Both the position numbers and the translations under genes were made by a program. The notes under the pieces are model-generated. The model saw only the letters and a program-made list of their open reading frames with translations, did not search any database and was not told the origin of the DNA. From Psychrobacter pygoscelis (GTDB lineage Bacteria; Pseudomonadota; Gammaproteobacteria; Pseudomonadales; Moraxellaceae): 64,000 nt of DNA. This document shows positions 45,606-55,810 of the stretch, piece by piece (positions within the stretch are counted from its first letter, which is position 1; every line of letters begins with the position of its first letter). The stretch spans positions 186,001 to 250,000 of the forward strand of contig NZ_RQRU01000002.1 of NCBI RefSeq assembly GCF_004335015.1, read 5' to 3'.

Positions 45606-47786
45606 CTATTGAAGGGGCAGGGTAATAACAAAGCGTGTCATCTTGCCTTGATCTGAGCTTACATTAAGATGACCTTGATGCTCCTGAACTCGCTCTTTGA
45701 TGATATCCAAGCCAACACCTCGGCCACCATCTTCATCAGCACTCTGTCTCGTGGTGAACCCTGAAGAAAAGAGCTCAGATAATAGCTGATCTTGATTTAA
45801 ATCATTGGCCTGCTCTTGGCTATATCGTTCCAAAGCGACCAAGCGTGCACGGATAGTCTCGTAATCAATGCCTTGACCATCATCATTCAAAGTCATCACT
45901 AAGCTCTGATCGATATTTTCAACAGTAAGTTGAATGTGGCCAGTAGCAGATTTGCCAGCAGCTTCACGTTCAGCAGGTGTTTCTATACCATGAACAATAG
46001 CGTTTCTTAACAGCTGAATACTTATCTCTTTGACCACTTGGCTTAGGCTATCGGGAATGATTGATGACTTTAATCCCTTAGTCTCAAGCTGAACCTGCTT
46101 TTGTTGTCTATCAGCAATTTGTTGGGCAAACTCTTGATAGTATTTTGTCAAGCTTGCATCTTCTTCATTTGCGCTTACCGCTGAGCTATGAAGCGCACTA
46201 CTCGCTGAACGGTTACTAGCAAACTGTTCAGTAGCATTGGCCGATCTAGTAGCAACACCACTCTGACGACTTGCTGCTGCTGCAGGAGAGGATTGATTGA
46301 TACGCTCACCTAACGTCTCAATAGTGTTAGAGAGGTTTAATAATTCGTCTAGGTGTACCGCTAGAGGCAAGAAGTCGTTACCAGATAGCTTGCCTTGGTT
46401 TTGCATACCATGTAGCTGATCTTCTGCATCGGAGGCAATCTTAGTAAAGGAGTGTAGCTTTAGAGCCGACGCCTCCCCTTTTAAGCTATGCATCTCACGA
46501 TAGATAGAGTTGAGCTTTGACTCAAGCTCAAACTGGTTGCTGCCTGGATTTTTCAAGATGTTATTCATTCTGTCGATATGTAGCTTGGTATTAACGATAA
46601 AGTCGTTAATAATCTTTGGCTCTACATTCAAGATTGTCGCCAGCATCTCAATCTGCATGTCACTTTGGGCGCGCTCTTGCTCTAAGCGTTGTTCTAAGCG
46701 AACCGCATCAGAGACATCATTAACGTTAACCAAAATCCTAGCGATGTCTTTGCCTTCATAAACTCGTGAAAACTTAAAGTCAAGATAACGGTTATCACTG
46801 ACTTGTTCAGGAGAATTATTGTGGAGCATGACCTTATGTAGCGGGTTTAAGTCATCGACCAGCTTTTCTTTTACGCGAGGGTTATACAGCTGCTCAATAA
46901 ACTGACGGGTAGTACTCAAATCTTTTTCAGAGAGTCTGCCACGTAAGACATTGGTAAAGTTCTCACCCGCCAAACGCTCAGTACCTAAAATATTGGATAA
47001 AGCTTTTGAATGCTGTTGACCGATATTAAGGTCTTTATCCAATAGGAAAAGTCCTGTATTAACCGTTTGCATGATTTCTTGAGTCTCACGGCGAGCTTCT
47101 AGCGCTTCTGCATCTGACTCACGTAGACGACGCACAAAGAAGAATACAAATATAATAAAGTAGGCAAGAATTGCTGCCACACCCAAAATCTGGATTAAGC
47201 GAATAGTATTTGCTTGCTGCTTGGTGTCTTCATATACTTCTTTAGTGAGTGAATTTAGGGCATCATTCATTCGTAGGCTTGATGTTTTAGCTTGCTCATA
47301 GGCCAAAGACAACTCATCTGATGAATCGACACGAATATCATCAGCTCCTTCAAGATAAGCTTCAATACGTGGCTTTAGTCTATTCCAATCGTTTTGAACC
47401 TCTTTAAGTTGGGCTAACCCAGTTTCAGTATTAATTTTTGGAATATTTTGGGCATGACCTTCTACATAATCAGCCCCACTATCCATGCCACTTAATAGTT
47501 GATCGATATCATTAGCGTTGGCTGCCAACCTTTCTCTAACGCGCTTCTGGTGAGGGGAATTAATATGTTCACCCACACTACTTTGCAAATCAAACAGGTC
47601 TTTAATAACAGCTTGAGCATTATTTGCTGTCTTATTTGACACATTAACTAATGCCGTATTGCGCTCTAAGACACTTGACGTATAAAACGTAAAAGCAAGC
47701 AAGACACCAATGAGCGCTAAAAAGACTGCAATTGATAAAATCAGACTACGATAGCGCGAGTTATTGTTTTTCATGGCAACAGCCAT
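45606..47786 (-). CDS. CheA-like membrane sensor kinase (HPt plus HATPase)
   Basis: 726 residues. Two transmembrane helices (~15-35 and ~195-218) flank a periplasmic helical sensor. Then come a PAS-like region (~235-360) and an Hpt-type helix bundle with MHSLKGEASALKLHSF (~434, phospho-His). The C-terminal ATPase (~585-726) has LLRNAIVHGIE (N box), DDGQGIDYETI (G1) and GGRGVGLDIIKERV (G2). It has no CheW-like domain and no HisKA, so it resembles a short membrane-bound CheA. A Ser/Ala-rich linker lies at ~500-550. AAAAGGAAC precedes the ATG. Confidence 0.88.
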   Translation of the reverse strand: MAVAMKNNNSRYRSLILSIAVFLALIGVLLAFTFYTSSVLERNTALVNVSNKTANNAQAVIKDLFDLQSSVGEHINSPHQKRVRERLAANANDIDQLLSGMDSGADYVEGHAQNIPKINTETGLAQLKEVQNDWNRLKPRIEAYLEGADDIRVDSSDELSLAYEQAKTSSLRMNDALNSLTKEVYEDTKQQANTIRLIQILGVAAILAYFIIFVFFFVRRLRESDAEALEARRETQEIMQTVNTGLFLLDKDLNIGQQHSKALSNILGTERLAGENFTNVLRGRLSEKDLSTTRQFIEQLYNPRVKEKLVDDLNPLHKVMLHNNSPEQVSDNRYLDFKFSRVYEGKDIARILVNVNDVSDAVRLEQRLEQERAQSDMQIEMLATILNVEPKIINDFIVNTKLHIDRMNNILKNPGSNQFELESKLNSIYREMHSLKGEASALKLHSFTKIASDAEDQLHGMQNQGKLSGNDFLPLAVHLDELLNLSNTIETLGERINQSSPAAAASRQSGVATRSANATEQFASNRSASSALHSSAVSANEEDASLTKYYQEFAQQIADRQQKQVQLETKGLKSSIIPDSLSQVVKEISIQLLRNAIVHGIETPAEREAAGKSATGHIQLTVENIDQSLVMTLNDDGQGIDYETIRARLVALERYSQEQANDLNQDQLLSELFSSGFTTRQSADEDGGRGVGLDIIKERVQEHQGHLNVSSDQGKMTRFVITLPLQ

Positions 47787-47849
47787 AGCTCGTTCCTTTT
47801 AATATATTAATGAGTTCAAACCTAATCCGTATCTTTACGATAGGATGGT

Positions 47850-48746
47850 CTATTGCGCTTGAGCCACAGAGTTTTTATCAAGCATCTTTTGTTGCGCTTG
47901 CGAGTTTTTTGTTAAATCTTTACCAAACCACTTCGTCGTAAGTTCACCATACTTACCATTATTTTTTAGCCCCTCAAGGCCTAAATTAACTTTGTGAAGA
48001 AGTTCAGGTTGCTCTTTGTCTACTAAAAATACTTTTCGCGCGCCATTATCACTCAAGCTTTCATAATCAAAGTACTTTGGGTTTAGCGTTGGTAAATCAT
48101 TCATGGTATAGCGCAGTACCCCTGAGTCGCCAGCGACGACATCAACCTTATCTTGCGCCATAGCTTGTACTGCCAAAAAAGTCGTTGGATACTGCTCTAA
48201 AGATTTGAGGGAATAGTCATTTTCAGTAAAGAGCCGATACGGTGCAGAGTTACTCAGCACCCCTACTCGTAGGCCATTGATACCATCTAATGATTGGATA
48301 TTTAAAGTATCATCAAGATAAACTAGTGTAGAAGGAAGCGGGGCATAATCATCAGACAATAAATATTTACCAGATCGCTCTTTGCTGTAAGTTACCCCTG
48401 CTGCAATCATATCGCGGCTATTACTATCTAAATTATCAAATAGCTCATTCCAAGGATCGTTATAAACTTCAACTTTAAATCCCTGATCTTCGCCGATAGC
48501 ACGAATAAGCTCTAAGTCGAATCCGGTAACATTGCCGTACTCATCTTTAAATTCATAAGGGGCGTAGTTTGCTTCAGTACCCACTTTCACTACAGGCGCC
48601 GAGTCGGGTAACTCACTGACAAAATCAGTCTCTGAGCTGTTTTGTTCTTTACTAACTGTAGACTGTTCTTCGGTTTGCAGCTTTTGGTCACAACCAAATA
48701 AGCTTACCCCTAATACAAATGGTAATGCCTTGTATATAGTTCTCAT
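47850..48746 (-). CDS. Lipoprotein amino-acid-type solute-binding protein
   Basis: About 299 residues from ATG 48746, which has AAGGAG upstream; the longer frame from 48773 adds residues before the signal peptide. Type II signal with lipobox LFGC. SBP_bac_3 fold: VKVGTEANYAPYEFKDEYGN, GFDLELIRAIGEDQGF, DMIAAGVTYSKERSGKYL. No ABC permease or ATPase is adjacent. Its place in front of the CheA-like kinase suggests ligand sensing for that kinase rather than uptake. Confidence 0.88.
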   Translation of the reverse strand: MRTIYKALPFVLGVSLFGCDQKLQTEEQSTVSKEQNSSETDFVSELPDSAPVVKVGTEANYAPYEFKDEYGNVTGFDLELIRAIGEDQGFKVEVYNDPWNELFDNLDSNSRDMIAAGVTYSKERSGKYLLSDDYAPLPSTLVYLDDTLNIQSLDGINGLRVGVLSNSAPYRLFTENDYSLKSLEQYPTTFLAVQAMAQDKVDVVAGDSGVLRYTMNDLPTLNPKYFDYESLSDNGARKVFLVDKEQPELLHKVNLGLEGLKNNGKYGELTTKWFGKDLTKNSQAQQKMLDKNSVAQAQ

Positions 48747-49839
48747 ACTACTCCTTGCTATCCGTTCATCCAATCAACAATTAACTATTTTTTATCACTA
48801 AGTTTAATAAAACTAATAAATAAAAGACGCATGAATTACTGACGTTAAATAAACGAATAAATTGTGGTTTTGAATATTAATGGGTTAAATGGTGGGTGAA
48901 GTTTTATATTTATTTAAGCAACTTATTATGCCTAATCTATTTTTATATAACTTTTAAATCAAATAGTTTATAAAGAATTATATTGTAATTAAATATCAAA
49001 ATATTGGTAAAGCCAACTTACAAGCAAACTTAAACTAAAAAATAGGGAAATTATAATAGCCAATGAATAGCCAAACTGTTTTATTTAATGCTAAGTTACA
49101 CTACCATGAAGATAATAAGAACCTTCATAGCAAGCACCTGATTTTTATATCATAATTTAATATAAAACATAAAGCAAACAAATTATTATTATATCGTAAC
49201 TTTTCGGAATCAATCTTATTCCACATAAAAAATGTGTGATAAATATTAATGCCATTATAGTAAACAAAGGTTTATATTAAATATTCTCTTATAAAGAAAG
49301 ATACTAGAAATACAGTCTAGTATTTTTTAAAAATCTAATGTGTAATTAAAGGAGAATCATAAGCTGTTAGACACTATTCTTAGTACCTACTCTCTTATTG
49401 AAAAGTTGGTTTTAACGAATTATTAAATTATATTAAACACAGTAAGCAATACAGCTAATTAAAATTTATTAAACTAATGTCTTTTAATTTATTATCAAGC
49501 TAGACTGTCTATTTTTTTTAAATTATTGTTATTTTGATAGGTGTTTTAGCTTAAAGTTACCGCAGCGAAGCTAAAAGGAATTTTACACGATTCTGAAACC
49601 TCTTTTTAGGATCACATAGCCAACAAGATATCACCAGTCTATTTTAGATTCGGCACAAAGTCGCTGGTATAAATTTACCGCCACCTCAGTCAGCTCATGA
49701 CTTCTAGTCAGTAAATTTATACCAGCTATTCTTTTATATAGTAGTTTTGAATAGGGTTAACCATAAGATTTTATTAACATTATGCTAATGTATAATAATA
49801 TGTATTAACTCTATTTTACGTAGGACAATATATAAGGAT
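48747..49839. other. Long AT-rich intergenic region
   Basis: 1093 bases, among the most AT-rich of the window. Apart from a perfect 16-bp inverted repeat at 49663-49726 I see no gene, RNA or repeat. Confidence 0.4.
49663..49726. repeat. Perfect 16-bp inverted repeat with 32-base spacer
   Basis: GCTGGTATAAATTTAC and GTAAATTTATACCAGC are exact reverse complements at 49663-49678 and 49711-49726. Inside the spacer a smaller pair TGACT / AGTCA occurs. No T run follows. It lies about 110 bases from the 3' end of the efflux gene. Confidence 0.85.
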
Positions 49840-51150
49840 TTAATCCACATTATCCAAATCCAAGCGACTGTCTATCTGCCAGATTAAATAGCAGCCCAAG
49901 CTCATCAATACAAACATGGTTATCCCCAGCTTTAATACAGGGTTTACAGGGAATAAGTTTAATAGCAGACCACCAAAGATACCGACAGAGAACATAAGCG
50001 AGCCTTGAAGGGCACTTGCCATTCCGGCGCGGTGACGCTGAAAAGCTAGGGCAATCGCTGAAGCGTTGGGCTGGGTAAGCCCTAGACCTGCAATACAAAA
50101 GAAAATACATACCAATACCAGAGGTAGCCAAGCTTCTTGACCAAACAACGCGCCAAGGGTCAATAGTCCTGCAGAAGCCGTCACTTGAATCATCGCGCCT
50201 GTGCGCAGCAGAGTTAGTATCCGAAAACGATTGGTCAACCATTGATTAATTTGCGTTAGCCCTATAAAACCTGCGGCATTCATACCAAATATCCAGCTAA
50301 AGTGGGTAGCAGATAGTCCGTAAGTATCCATCAATAGCTCAGAGGCGGCGCTGATATAGACAAACATTGAACCCATTAGTAGCCCACCACCAATCGCCGG
50401 ATAGCCAAACCGAGAGTCATGTAATAAGTCCCAATATTGACTAAACACTTCTTTGATTGGTCGAGCATTGCGGTCCTCTACACGCAGCGTCTCAAAGAAA
50501 AACAGCTTGGTTAATAGCAGGTTCAGTACTCCAAAGGCCATCAAAAACCAAAAGATAGAATGCCAGCTAAAAAACTTTAGAAATACGGCACCCAGCGCTG
50601 GCGCTAAGATAGGCGCCAATCCCATGACTAGTACCATAATAGAGAACGCTTTGGCCGTCTGCTTAGCCGTCAGCCGATCACGAATGGCGGCGCGCGTAAC
50701 CACCGCTCCCACACAAGCCCCTAGTGCCTGCAAGGTTCGACCGACAAATAAGACATACTCATTATTGGTTGTGGCACAGACCAAAGAAGCTACGACATAT
50801 AAGCTCATGCCTATATATAGGGGTTTGACTCGCCCTACTCTGTCACTTAAAGGACCATAAAACAGCTGACCAAATACTAGACCAACGAAGTAAGCTGGGA
50901 CAGAGTTGGCGATAAATGCAGTCGATACCCCAAAGCTATCCGCCATAGAGGGTAGAGCTGGCAGATACATGTCAATGGATAAAGGACCAATGGCGACCAT
51001 TAGACCTAGCATCATAATCCAAGCTACAGGCAAGTCTGCTGAGCGGACTCGCTGATTGGACGGGGTAATGCTAGGATTGGTTGCAGCAGGTTCGGAGGTA
51101 ATCGGCTCAATTGCAGAGGGTTTTGAATATTTTGGCTTGTTAGACGGCAT
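49840..51150 (-). CDS. Bcr/CflA-family MFS multidrug efflux transporter
   Basis: 436 residues with twelve predicted membrane helices, drug:H+ antiporter (DHA1) type. Signature GPLSIDMYLPALPSMADSFG in helix 1, motif A GPLSDRVGRVKPLY, and GACVGAVVTRAAIRDR. The first ~45 residues are a Pro/Ser-rich cytoplasmic extension. The likely role is export of chloramphenicol/bicyclomycin-like compounds or small metabolites; the substrate cannot be read from sequence. Confidence 0.92.
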   Translation of the reverse strand: MPSNKPKYSKPSAIEPITSEPAATNPSITPSNQRVRSADLPVAWIMMLGLMVAIGPLSIDMYLPALPSMADSFGVSTAFIANSVPAYFVGLVFGQLFYGPLSDRVGRVKPLYIGMSLYVVASLVCATTNNEYVLFVGRTLQALGACVGAVVTRAAIRDRLTAKQTAKAFSIMVLVMGLAPILAPALGAVFLKFFSWHSIFWFLMAFGVLNLLLTKLFFFETLRVEDRNARPIKEVFSQYWDLLHDSRFGYPAIGGGLLMGSMFVYISAASELLMDTYGLSATHFSWIFGMNAAGFIGLTQINQWLTNRFRILTLLRTGAMIQVTASAGLLTLGALFGQEAWLPLVLVCIFFCIAGLGLTQPNASAIALAFQRHRAGMASALQGSLMFSVGIFGGLLLNLFPVNPVLKLGITMFVLMSLGCYLIWQIDSRLDLDNVD

Positions 51151-51295
51151 ACCACATACTCATAAAGAGATTGTTATAAAAAAATAAAACGCCATTAGGG
51201 CATTTAACACTAATGGACGTAGAAAAAATAGCGTATAAAATTTACTAAATGTAGCCTGAGGCAAGGTCAAATCATGATCAACCGCTTAATAAAGG

Positions 51296-52108
51296 CTAGC
51301 GGTATTTGCGTTTACCATAGCTGGTGCTAGCCTCTTTGATTTTTTTCAGGGCTTGTTTGCGATTGTGGCTTAGCATCATTTTGAGCTGCCAGCACTTTTC
51401 TTGATATAAGGTGAGAGGCGACTGCCTATACATATGATTAATGACACGCTTGCTCGCTAACACCGCATCAGGTGACCTTGATGCGATCTCTAGCGCCAAC
51501 TGCCTAGCGATGGCTAACGGCTCGTCTGCTAGCTGACTTATCAGTCCTAGTCTCTGCGCTTCAGTGCCATCAATAGTTCGCGCACTCATGGCTAACTCCT
51601 TCAACACATCTGCGCGCACGACACCTAAAGCGGACTGAGTTAACCCCATATCGGCAACGAGTCCCCATTTGGCCTCCATGATTGCAACCTGACAGTCTGG
51701 CTGCCCCACTCTGATATCGGCAGCTAAAGCCAGTTGCAGACCTGCACCTAAGCAGTGCCCTTGAAGCGCTGCAATAACGGGTACGGGTAGATCGCGCCAG
51801 ACCAGACAAGCATGCTGAAATAGACTTTGCCAAGGCTTGATTAGCTCCCAAAGAGCGAAAGCTTGGTTTTTAGGCTGATTGAGATCACCCAAATCTATAC
51901 CTGAACAAAAGCTGTCCCCAGCGCCAGTGAGAATAACCGCGCGGATGGCTTTATTGTCACGGATATCATTCGCAGCAGCAATAAGCTCCCGCATCATGGC
52001 AAAGCTCATGGCATTCTTTTTTTTCGGTCGATTAAGGGTGAGGGTTATGATGTCATCACTGGTCTCTATAGTCAGCGTCTTAAAATGAGACATTTTATCA
52101 TTACTCAT
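51296..52108 (-). CDS. Crotonase-family enoyl-CoA hydratase/isomerase
   Basis: About 267-270 residues of the crotonase fold (second Met MSHFKTL at residue 5 is an alternative start). Oxyanion-hole regions LTGAGDSFCSGIDLGDL and GHCLGAGLQLALAADIRV are present. In MEAKWGLVADMGLTQ an Glu and an Asp are eight residues apart, as in the dienoyl-CoA isomerase active site, so isomerase activity on unsaturated fatty acyl-CoA is more likely than simple hydration. It is followed nine bases later on the same strand by the hybrid kinase gene's end, in the order kinase then crotonase. Confidence 0.85.
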   Translation of the reverse strand: MSNDKMSHFKTLTIETSDDIITLTLNRPKKKNAMSFAMMRELIAAANDIRDNKAIRAVILTGAGDSFCSGIDLGDLNQPKNQAFALWELIKPWQSLFQHACLVWRDLPVPVIAALQGHCLGAGLQLALAADIRVGQPDCQVAIMEAKWGLVADMGLTQSALGVVRADVLKELAMSARTIDGTEAQRLGLISQLADEPLAIARQLALEIASRSPDAVLASKRVINHMYRQSPLTLYQEKCWQLKMMLSHNRKQALKKIKEASTSYGKRKYR

Positions 52109-52117
52109 GGTTGTCCT

Positions 52118-55100
52118 TTATATCATTTTCCAAGTCATGTCGTCTTCGCTCAATTTATGATAACTCAGCTGAGGATGGGTAGATAAGTCTACATCGCAGA
52201 GGTTATCTAGGGCTATTTGTAATGCTTCATAACTTGGTGCAAGCATAGCAAACTGTGCTGGCGTCGTATGTTGCACATTGAGCAGACACCTGTCTTCAAG
52301 ATCTTGACTGGCTTTACGCAGCTGCGGTACACCGGCGTAGCGACTTGCGCCCAATATACGATGAGCGATTTGCGACAGTAGAGTGCGGTCTTTATCTTCC
52401 CACGCTTGGGCGAGGTCACTCTTTTCTTGTTCAATACTATCAACCATCATAAAGATAAGTTGCGCAGCTAGCTCCGGTTTATTCGCAGAGCGCGTGAGCG
52501 CATCTTCCCAGTCAATCACTGGGAGCGACTCTAAGGCTTCTGTCTTATCTGTCATGTCTATCGATTCTGGAGATGCGAAGTTTGAGTCGATGCTCTTTTC
52601 ACTAAATGCCGCAGACTTAGGCTTACGCACTTGATTCAGCACTGCTTGAGTGCTGTCTTCAAGTGGCGTGTCTACTAGACCAGCTTGCTCTGCCGTTAGC
52701 ATAGGTAAATTAGCGCCTTTTGAGTTACCTCGCTCTCCTGCAGTCGTTCTACCTAGCCATTTTTGCAATACTTGCAGCAGCTGCGGCTGACTAATAGGCT
52801 TACCTATGTAGTCATCAATACCAGCCGCGATTAGCCTGTCGCGTTCATCTGATAGCCCATGCGCTGTCAAAGCGATAATTGGCGTTCTGTGTTTTGGGTC
52901 TTCGATTTTGCGGATTTGTTCAGCAGCCTCTCGCCCTGACATTCTTGGCATTTGAATGTCCATAAAAATAAGATCAATCCTCTCAGCTACGGCATGTTTT
53001 TCAATAGCGTTTGCAGAGGTGGCAGCGCTATTTTTCTGTAGATTCTTTTTGTCATTACTTAACAGCGCATTGGTAGTTGACGCACTACCTTTTTTAGCTG
53101 TTCTATCAGATTGCTGATGGTGATTGTCATAAATGTCTAGATCGTTTGTTGCGTCTGTTTTTTGTTGCTTTAACGCCGCTTGCTGCTTACTCATCAGCTC
53201 TATAGCATCAAAGCCGCTATTGACCGTCACTACCTTGATACCCAGCTCAGACAATAGCGCATCTAGCACCAGTAGATTAGGAAGATGATCATCCACTGCC
53301 AAAACTGTGATACCTTGCCAGCGTTTTTCAGGGGCTAATTGTGGCTGTTTTGAGGCCTGAGTATCAAGCATCCGGTAAAGTTGGCTTTTGTCTAGCGGCT
53401 CATACAGCCCTGTCGCCTGATAGCGCTCAAGCAGCCGCTGATCAGAGCTGACCTGATAACCAAAGACGGCTAGCTTGCCTTGATAATGAAGGCGAATTTG
53501 CTTAAGTAGTGCCATCATATCGTCCTGAGTGTCATTATCAACAATGACCCAGTCCCAACGATTGCCAAACTCTTTTAATGACTCTAAAACTCCTGGCAAT
53601 GAGTTAGCTTGAGTTAAATTTATGGGCAGCGCCCGTAAGCTGGCTTTTAGTACCTGCATCGAGGCAGGATGATTAATCCAAGCCAGTAGATGAAACTCAT
53701 CATTAGCATTTGCCAATGGCGCTAGTACTGGCAACGGCAAATGCTCCTGATCTACCGCCTCTAAGACATCGACCTGCGCCGGCATGCGAAACCAAAACGT
53801 CGAGCCTTGCTTAGCAATGTTCTCTTTAGCATTGTCATAAAAACCAATATCACCGCCCATGAGCCTAGTTAACTGCTTGGAGATGACTAGACCCAGTCCC
53901 GTTCCACCATATTGCCGGGTGATTGACGGGTCCCCTTGACTAAAGCTTTGGAACAATAGCTTTTGGTCTTCAGCAGATATCCCCCTGCCACTATCTTGGA
54001 CCGCGATCATCAGCTGATTGTCCTTATAGTCATCGAGACTTACCCGAATTAATACCTCGCCACTGTCAGTAAACTTGATAGCATTGCCTACTAAGTTGGT
54101 CAAAACTTGCTTTAGTCGGAGAGCATCGCCGATGATATGACGTGGCACATCGTCATAAAACAATACGGCCATACGTAGGCGCTTTTCTGCGGCAACTGGC
54201 GAGAGCATATCTGCGACATCATAGATGGCGTCATATAAGTTAAATTCATGCCGATCTAATACCAACTTTCCCGCTTCAATCTTAGAGAAATCTAATACAT
54301 CATTGACCAAAGCCAGTAAATGCGCAGAAGACTTACGAATGGTCTGAACATATAGAGCCTGCTCACCACTTAAATTTGCCTTTCTAGACAATAGATTGAT
54401 AAAGCCATCAATACTATTGAGAGGGGTTCTAAGCTCATGACTGATATTGGCCAAGAAGGCAGATTTTGCCTGACTGGTCGATATGGCTGCATCTCGCGCA
54501 TTACGGATAGAGATATTTTGCATCTCCATCTCATCAAAGGCGACCCGAAGATCATCTTCGGTTTGCTCGGCATGATCTTTTAATTCTTGGAAGCTGGTGT
54601 GTAAGCGCCGCAAGGTCTTTACTATTTCTTGCTGCAATAGGTTAAGCTCGCCGGTCGACTCAATAGGCATTGGTTTATATAGCGTATCTACTTCAGTGCG
54701 CTGAAGCTGAAGCCGAAGCTCATAAATCGGTGTAATCCAGCGCTTGGCATAGATATTTAAGCTGAGTAATAATAGGAGTAGAGTCAGTAGTCCAGTAATT
54801 GCAAGGGCTAAGGCAATGCGATAGCGAGCTATATGCAATGGTTCATTATCCATGTCGACCATCAGCCAGACGCGGCGACCATTCACTTCATCCAGGTAGG
54901 TGCCATAAGCTGTACCAATGGGCGTTTTTAACGCATTCACTATGCTACTTTGGCCGTCAAATAATGGCCACTTTTCATCAGTACCGTAGCCTACCGCTAA
55001 TAATACTTGGCCTTGATTATCGACTATGGCTACTCGTTGCACATGCTGATTTGTGCGTATTCGAGTCAGCTTATTGCGTAGATCTGTCAGCTTAGCGCTG

Positions 55101-55453
55101 GTGTCGGTAACATCGGAGGTTATGGCCTCATTAGGAGCTTCGCTGACTGGCCGCGGTACGTTTGTCAGATTGTTGAATATCTCTGGAGTTTCACTGGCTA
55201 TTGCAGCGTCGTTTTCAAGAGCCGCCGTACTTTTAGGAATGGCAAAAATTTCTTGCAAGTCTTGTGACAGCATGGGCTTATAACGCATTAGCACGGCTTG
55301 TGCCTGAGCTTGCTGCTCAGATAGACTCGCCCGCATACTCTCATAAAAGACCAAGACACCACCGACCAGTGCCAATACCAAAATCGGTAAAAACACCAAA
55401 ACAATTAATTGACCATAGGCACTACTCATGCCGAATTTCTTTTTATAAGCCAT
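52118..55453 (-). CDS. BarA/GacS-type tripartite hybrid histidine kinase
   Basis: 1111 residues. Two transmembrane helices (~15-38 and ~215-238) flank a periplasmic sensor, followed by HAMP. HisKA with phospho-His in NISHELRTPLNS (~338); HATPase with DSGRGISAEDQ and GTGLGLVISKQ. A degenerate receiver lies at ~590-690. A true receiver (~725-875) has phosphoacceptor Asp in FMDIQMPRMSG (~829), interrupted by ~70 low-complexity residues. The C-terminal HPt has His in IAHRILGASR (~1029). The architecture matches BarA/GacS, which controls CsrA-sequestering small RNAs through a GacA/UvrY regulator. No regulator gene is adjacent. Confidence 0.92.
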   Translation of the reverse strand: MAYKKKFGMSSAYGQLIVLVFLPILVLALVGGVLVFYESMRASLSEQQAQAQAVLMRYKPMLSQDLQEIFAIPKSTAALENDAAIASETPEIFNNLTNVPRPVSEAPNEAITSDVTDTSAKLTDLRNKLTRIRTNQHVQRVAIVDNQGQVLLAVGYGTDEKWPLFDGQSSIVNALKTPIGTAYGTYLDEVNGRRVWLMVDMDNEPLHIARYRIALALAITGLLTLLLLLLSLNIYAKRWITPIYELRLQLQRTEVDTLYKPMPIESTGELNLLQQEIVKTLRRLHTSFQELKDHAEQTEDDLRVAFDEMEMQNISIRNARDAAISTSQAKSAFLANISHELRTPLNSIDGFINLLSRKANLSGEQALYVQTIRKSSAHLLALVNDVLDFSKIEAGKLVLDRHEFNLYDAIYDVADMLSPVAAEKRLRMAVLFYDDVPRHIIGDALRLKQVLTNLVGNAIKFTDSGEVLIRVSLDDYKDNQLMIAVQDSGRGISAEDQKLLFQSFSQGDPSITRQYGGTGLGLVISKQLTRLMGGDIGFYDNAKENIAKQGSTFWFRMPAQVDVLEAVDQEHLPLPVLAPLANANDEFHLLAWINHPASMQVLKASLRALPINLTQANSLPGVLESLKEFGNRWDWVIVDNDTQDDMMALLKQIRLHYQGKLAVFGYQVSSDQRLLERYQATGLYEPLDKSQLYRMLDTQASKQPQLAPEKRWQGITVLAVDDHLPNLLVLDALLSELGIKVVTVNSGFDAIELMSKQQAALKQQKTDATNDLDIYDNHHQQSDRTAKKGSASTTNALLSNDKKNLQKNSAATSANAIEKHAVAERIDLIFMDIQMPRMSGREAAEQIRKIEDPKHRTPIIALTAHGLSDERDRLIAAGIDDYIGKPISQPQLLQVLQKWLGRTTAGERGNSKGANLPMLTAEQAGLVDTPLEDSTQAVLNQVRKPKSAAFSEKSIDSNFASPESIDMTDKTEALESLPVIDWEDALTRSANKPELAAQLIFMMVDSIEQEKSDLAQAWEDKDRTLLSQIAHRILGASRYAGVPQLRKASQDLEDRCLLNVQHTTPAQFAMLAPSYEALQIALDNLCDVDLSTHPQLSYHKLSEDDMTWKMI

Positions 55454-55810
55454 GCCGGTTGCTCTACTTTTAAATACTCACTTTTAATGGTTGGACACCG
55501 AGTGATACAGGCTATCTCTATTTTTATCGAGTCCTTTTGTAGTCTAACAGGGTTTGGCTCTATTGGGCAGACGCTATACCAACCAAAAAGCGCGACTGAG
55601 ACGCAAGGCTCAGAGCCAAATAACTTTGACACCAGAAAAAAATCACCATTCAAGGTAGGGTTCACTAATAGGCCGATTGTTACTGACATTGACAGTAGGG
55701 CTTTGAGTACTTGCTCAGCACAATAGCTGACGACACAACCTTTTGTGAGGTGTTATAATTTCTTTATTTCATCATTTTATCTATTCATAGCAAACTGACT
55801 GAGACGAATC
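55454..55810. other. Divergent intergenic region
   Basis: 357 bases between the hybrid kinase (minus) and cysM (plus). Both promoters should lie here. No recognisable site. Short overlapping frames on both strands lack protein character. Confidence 0.35.
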
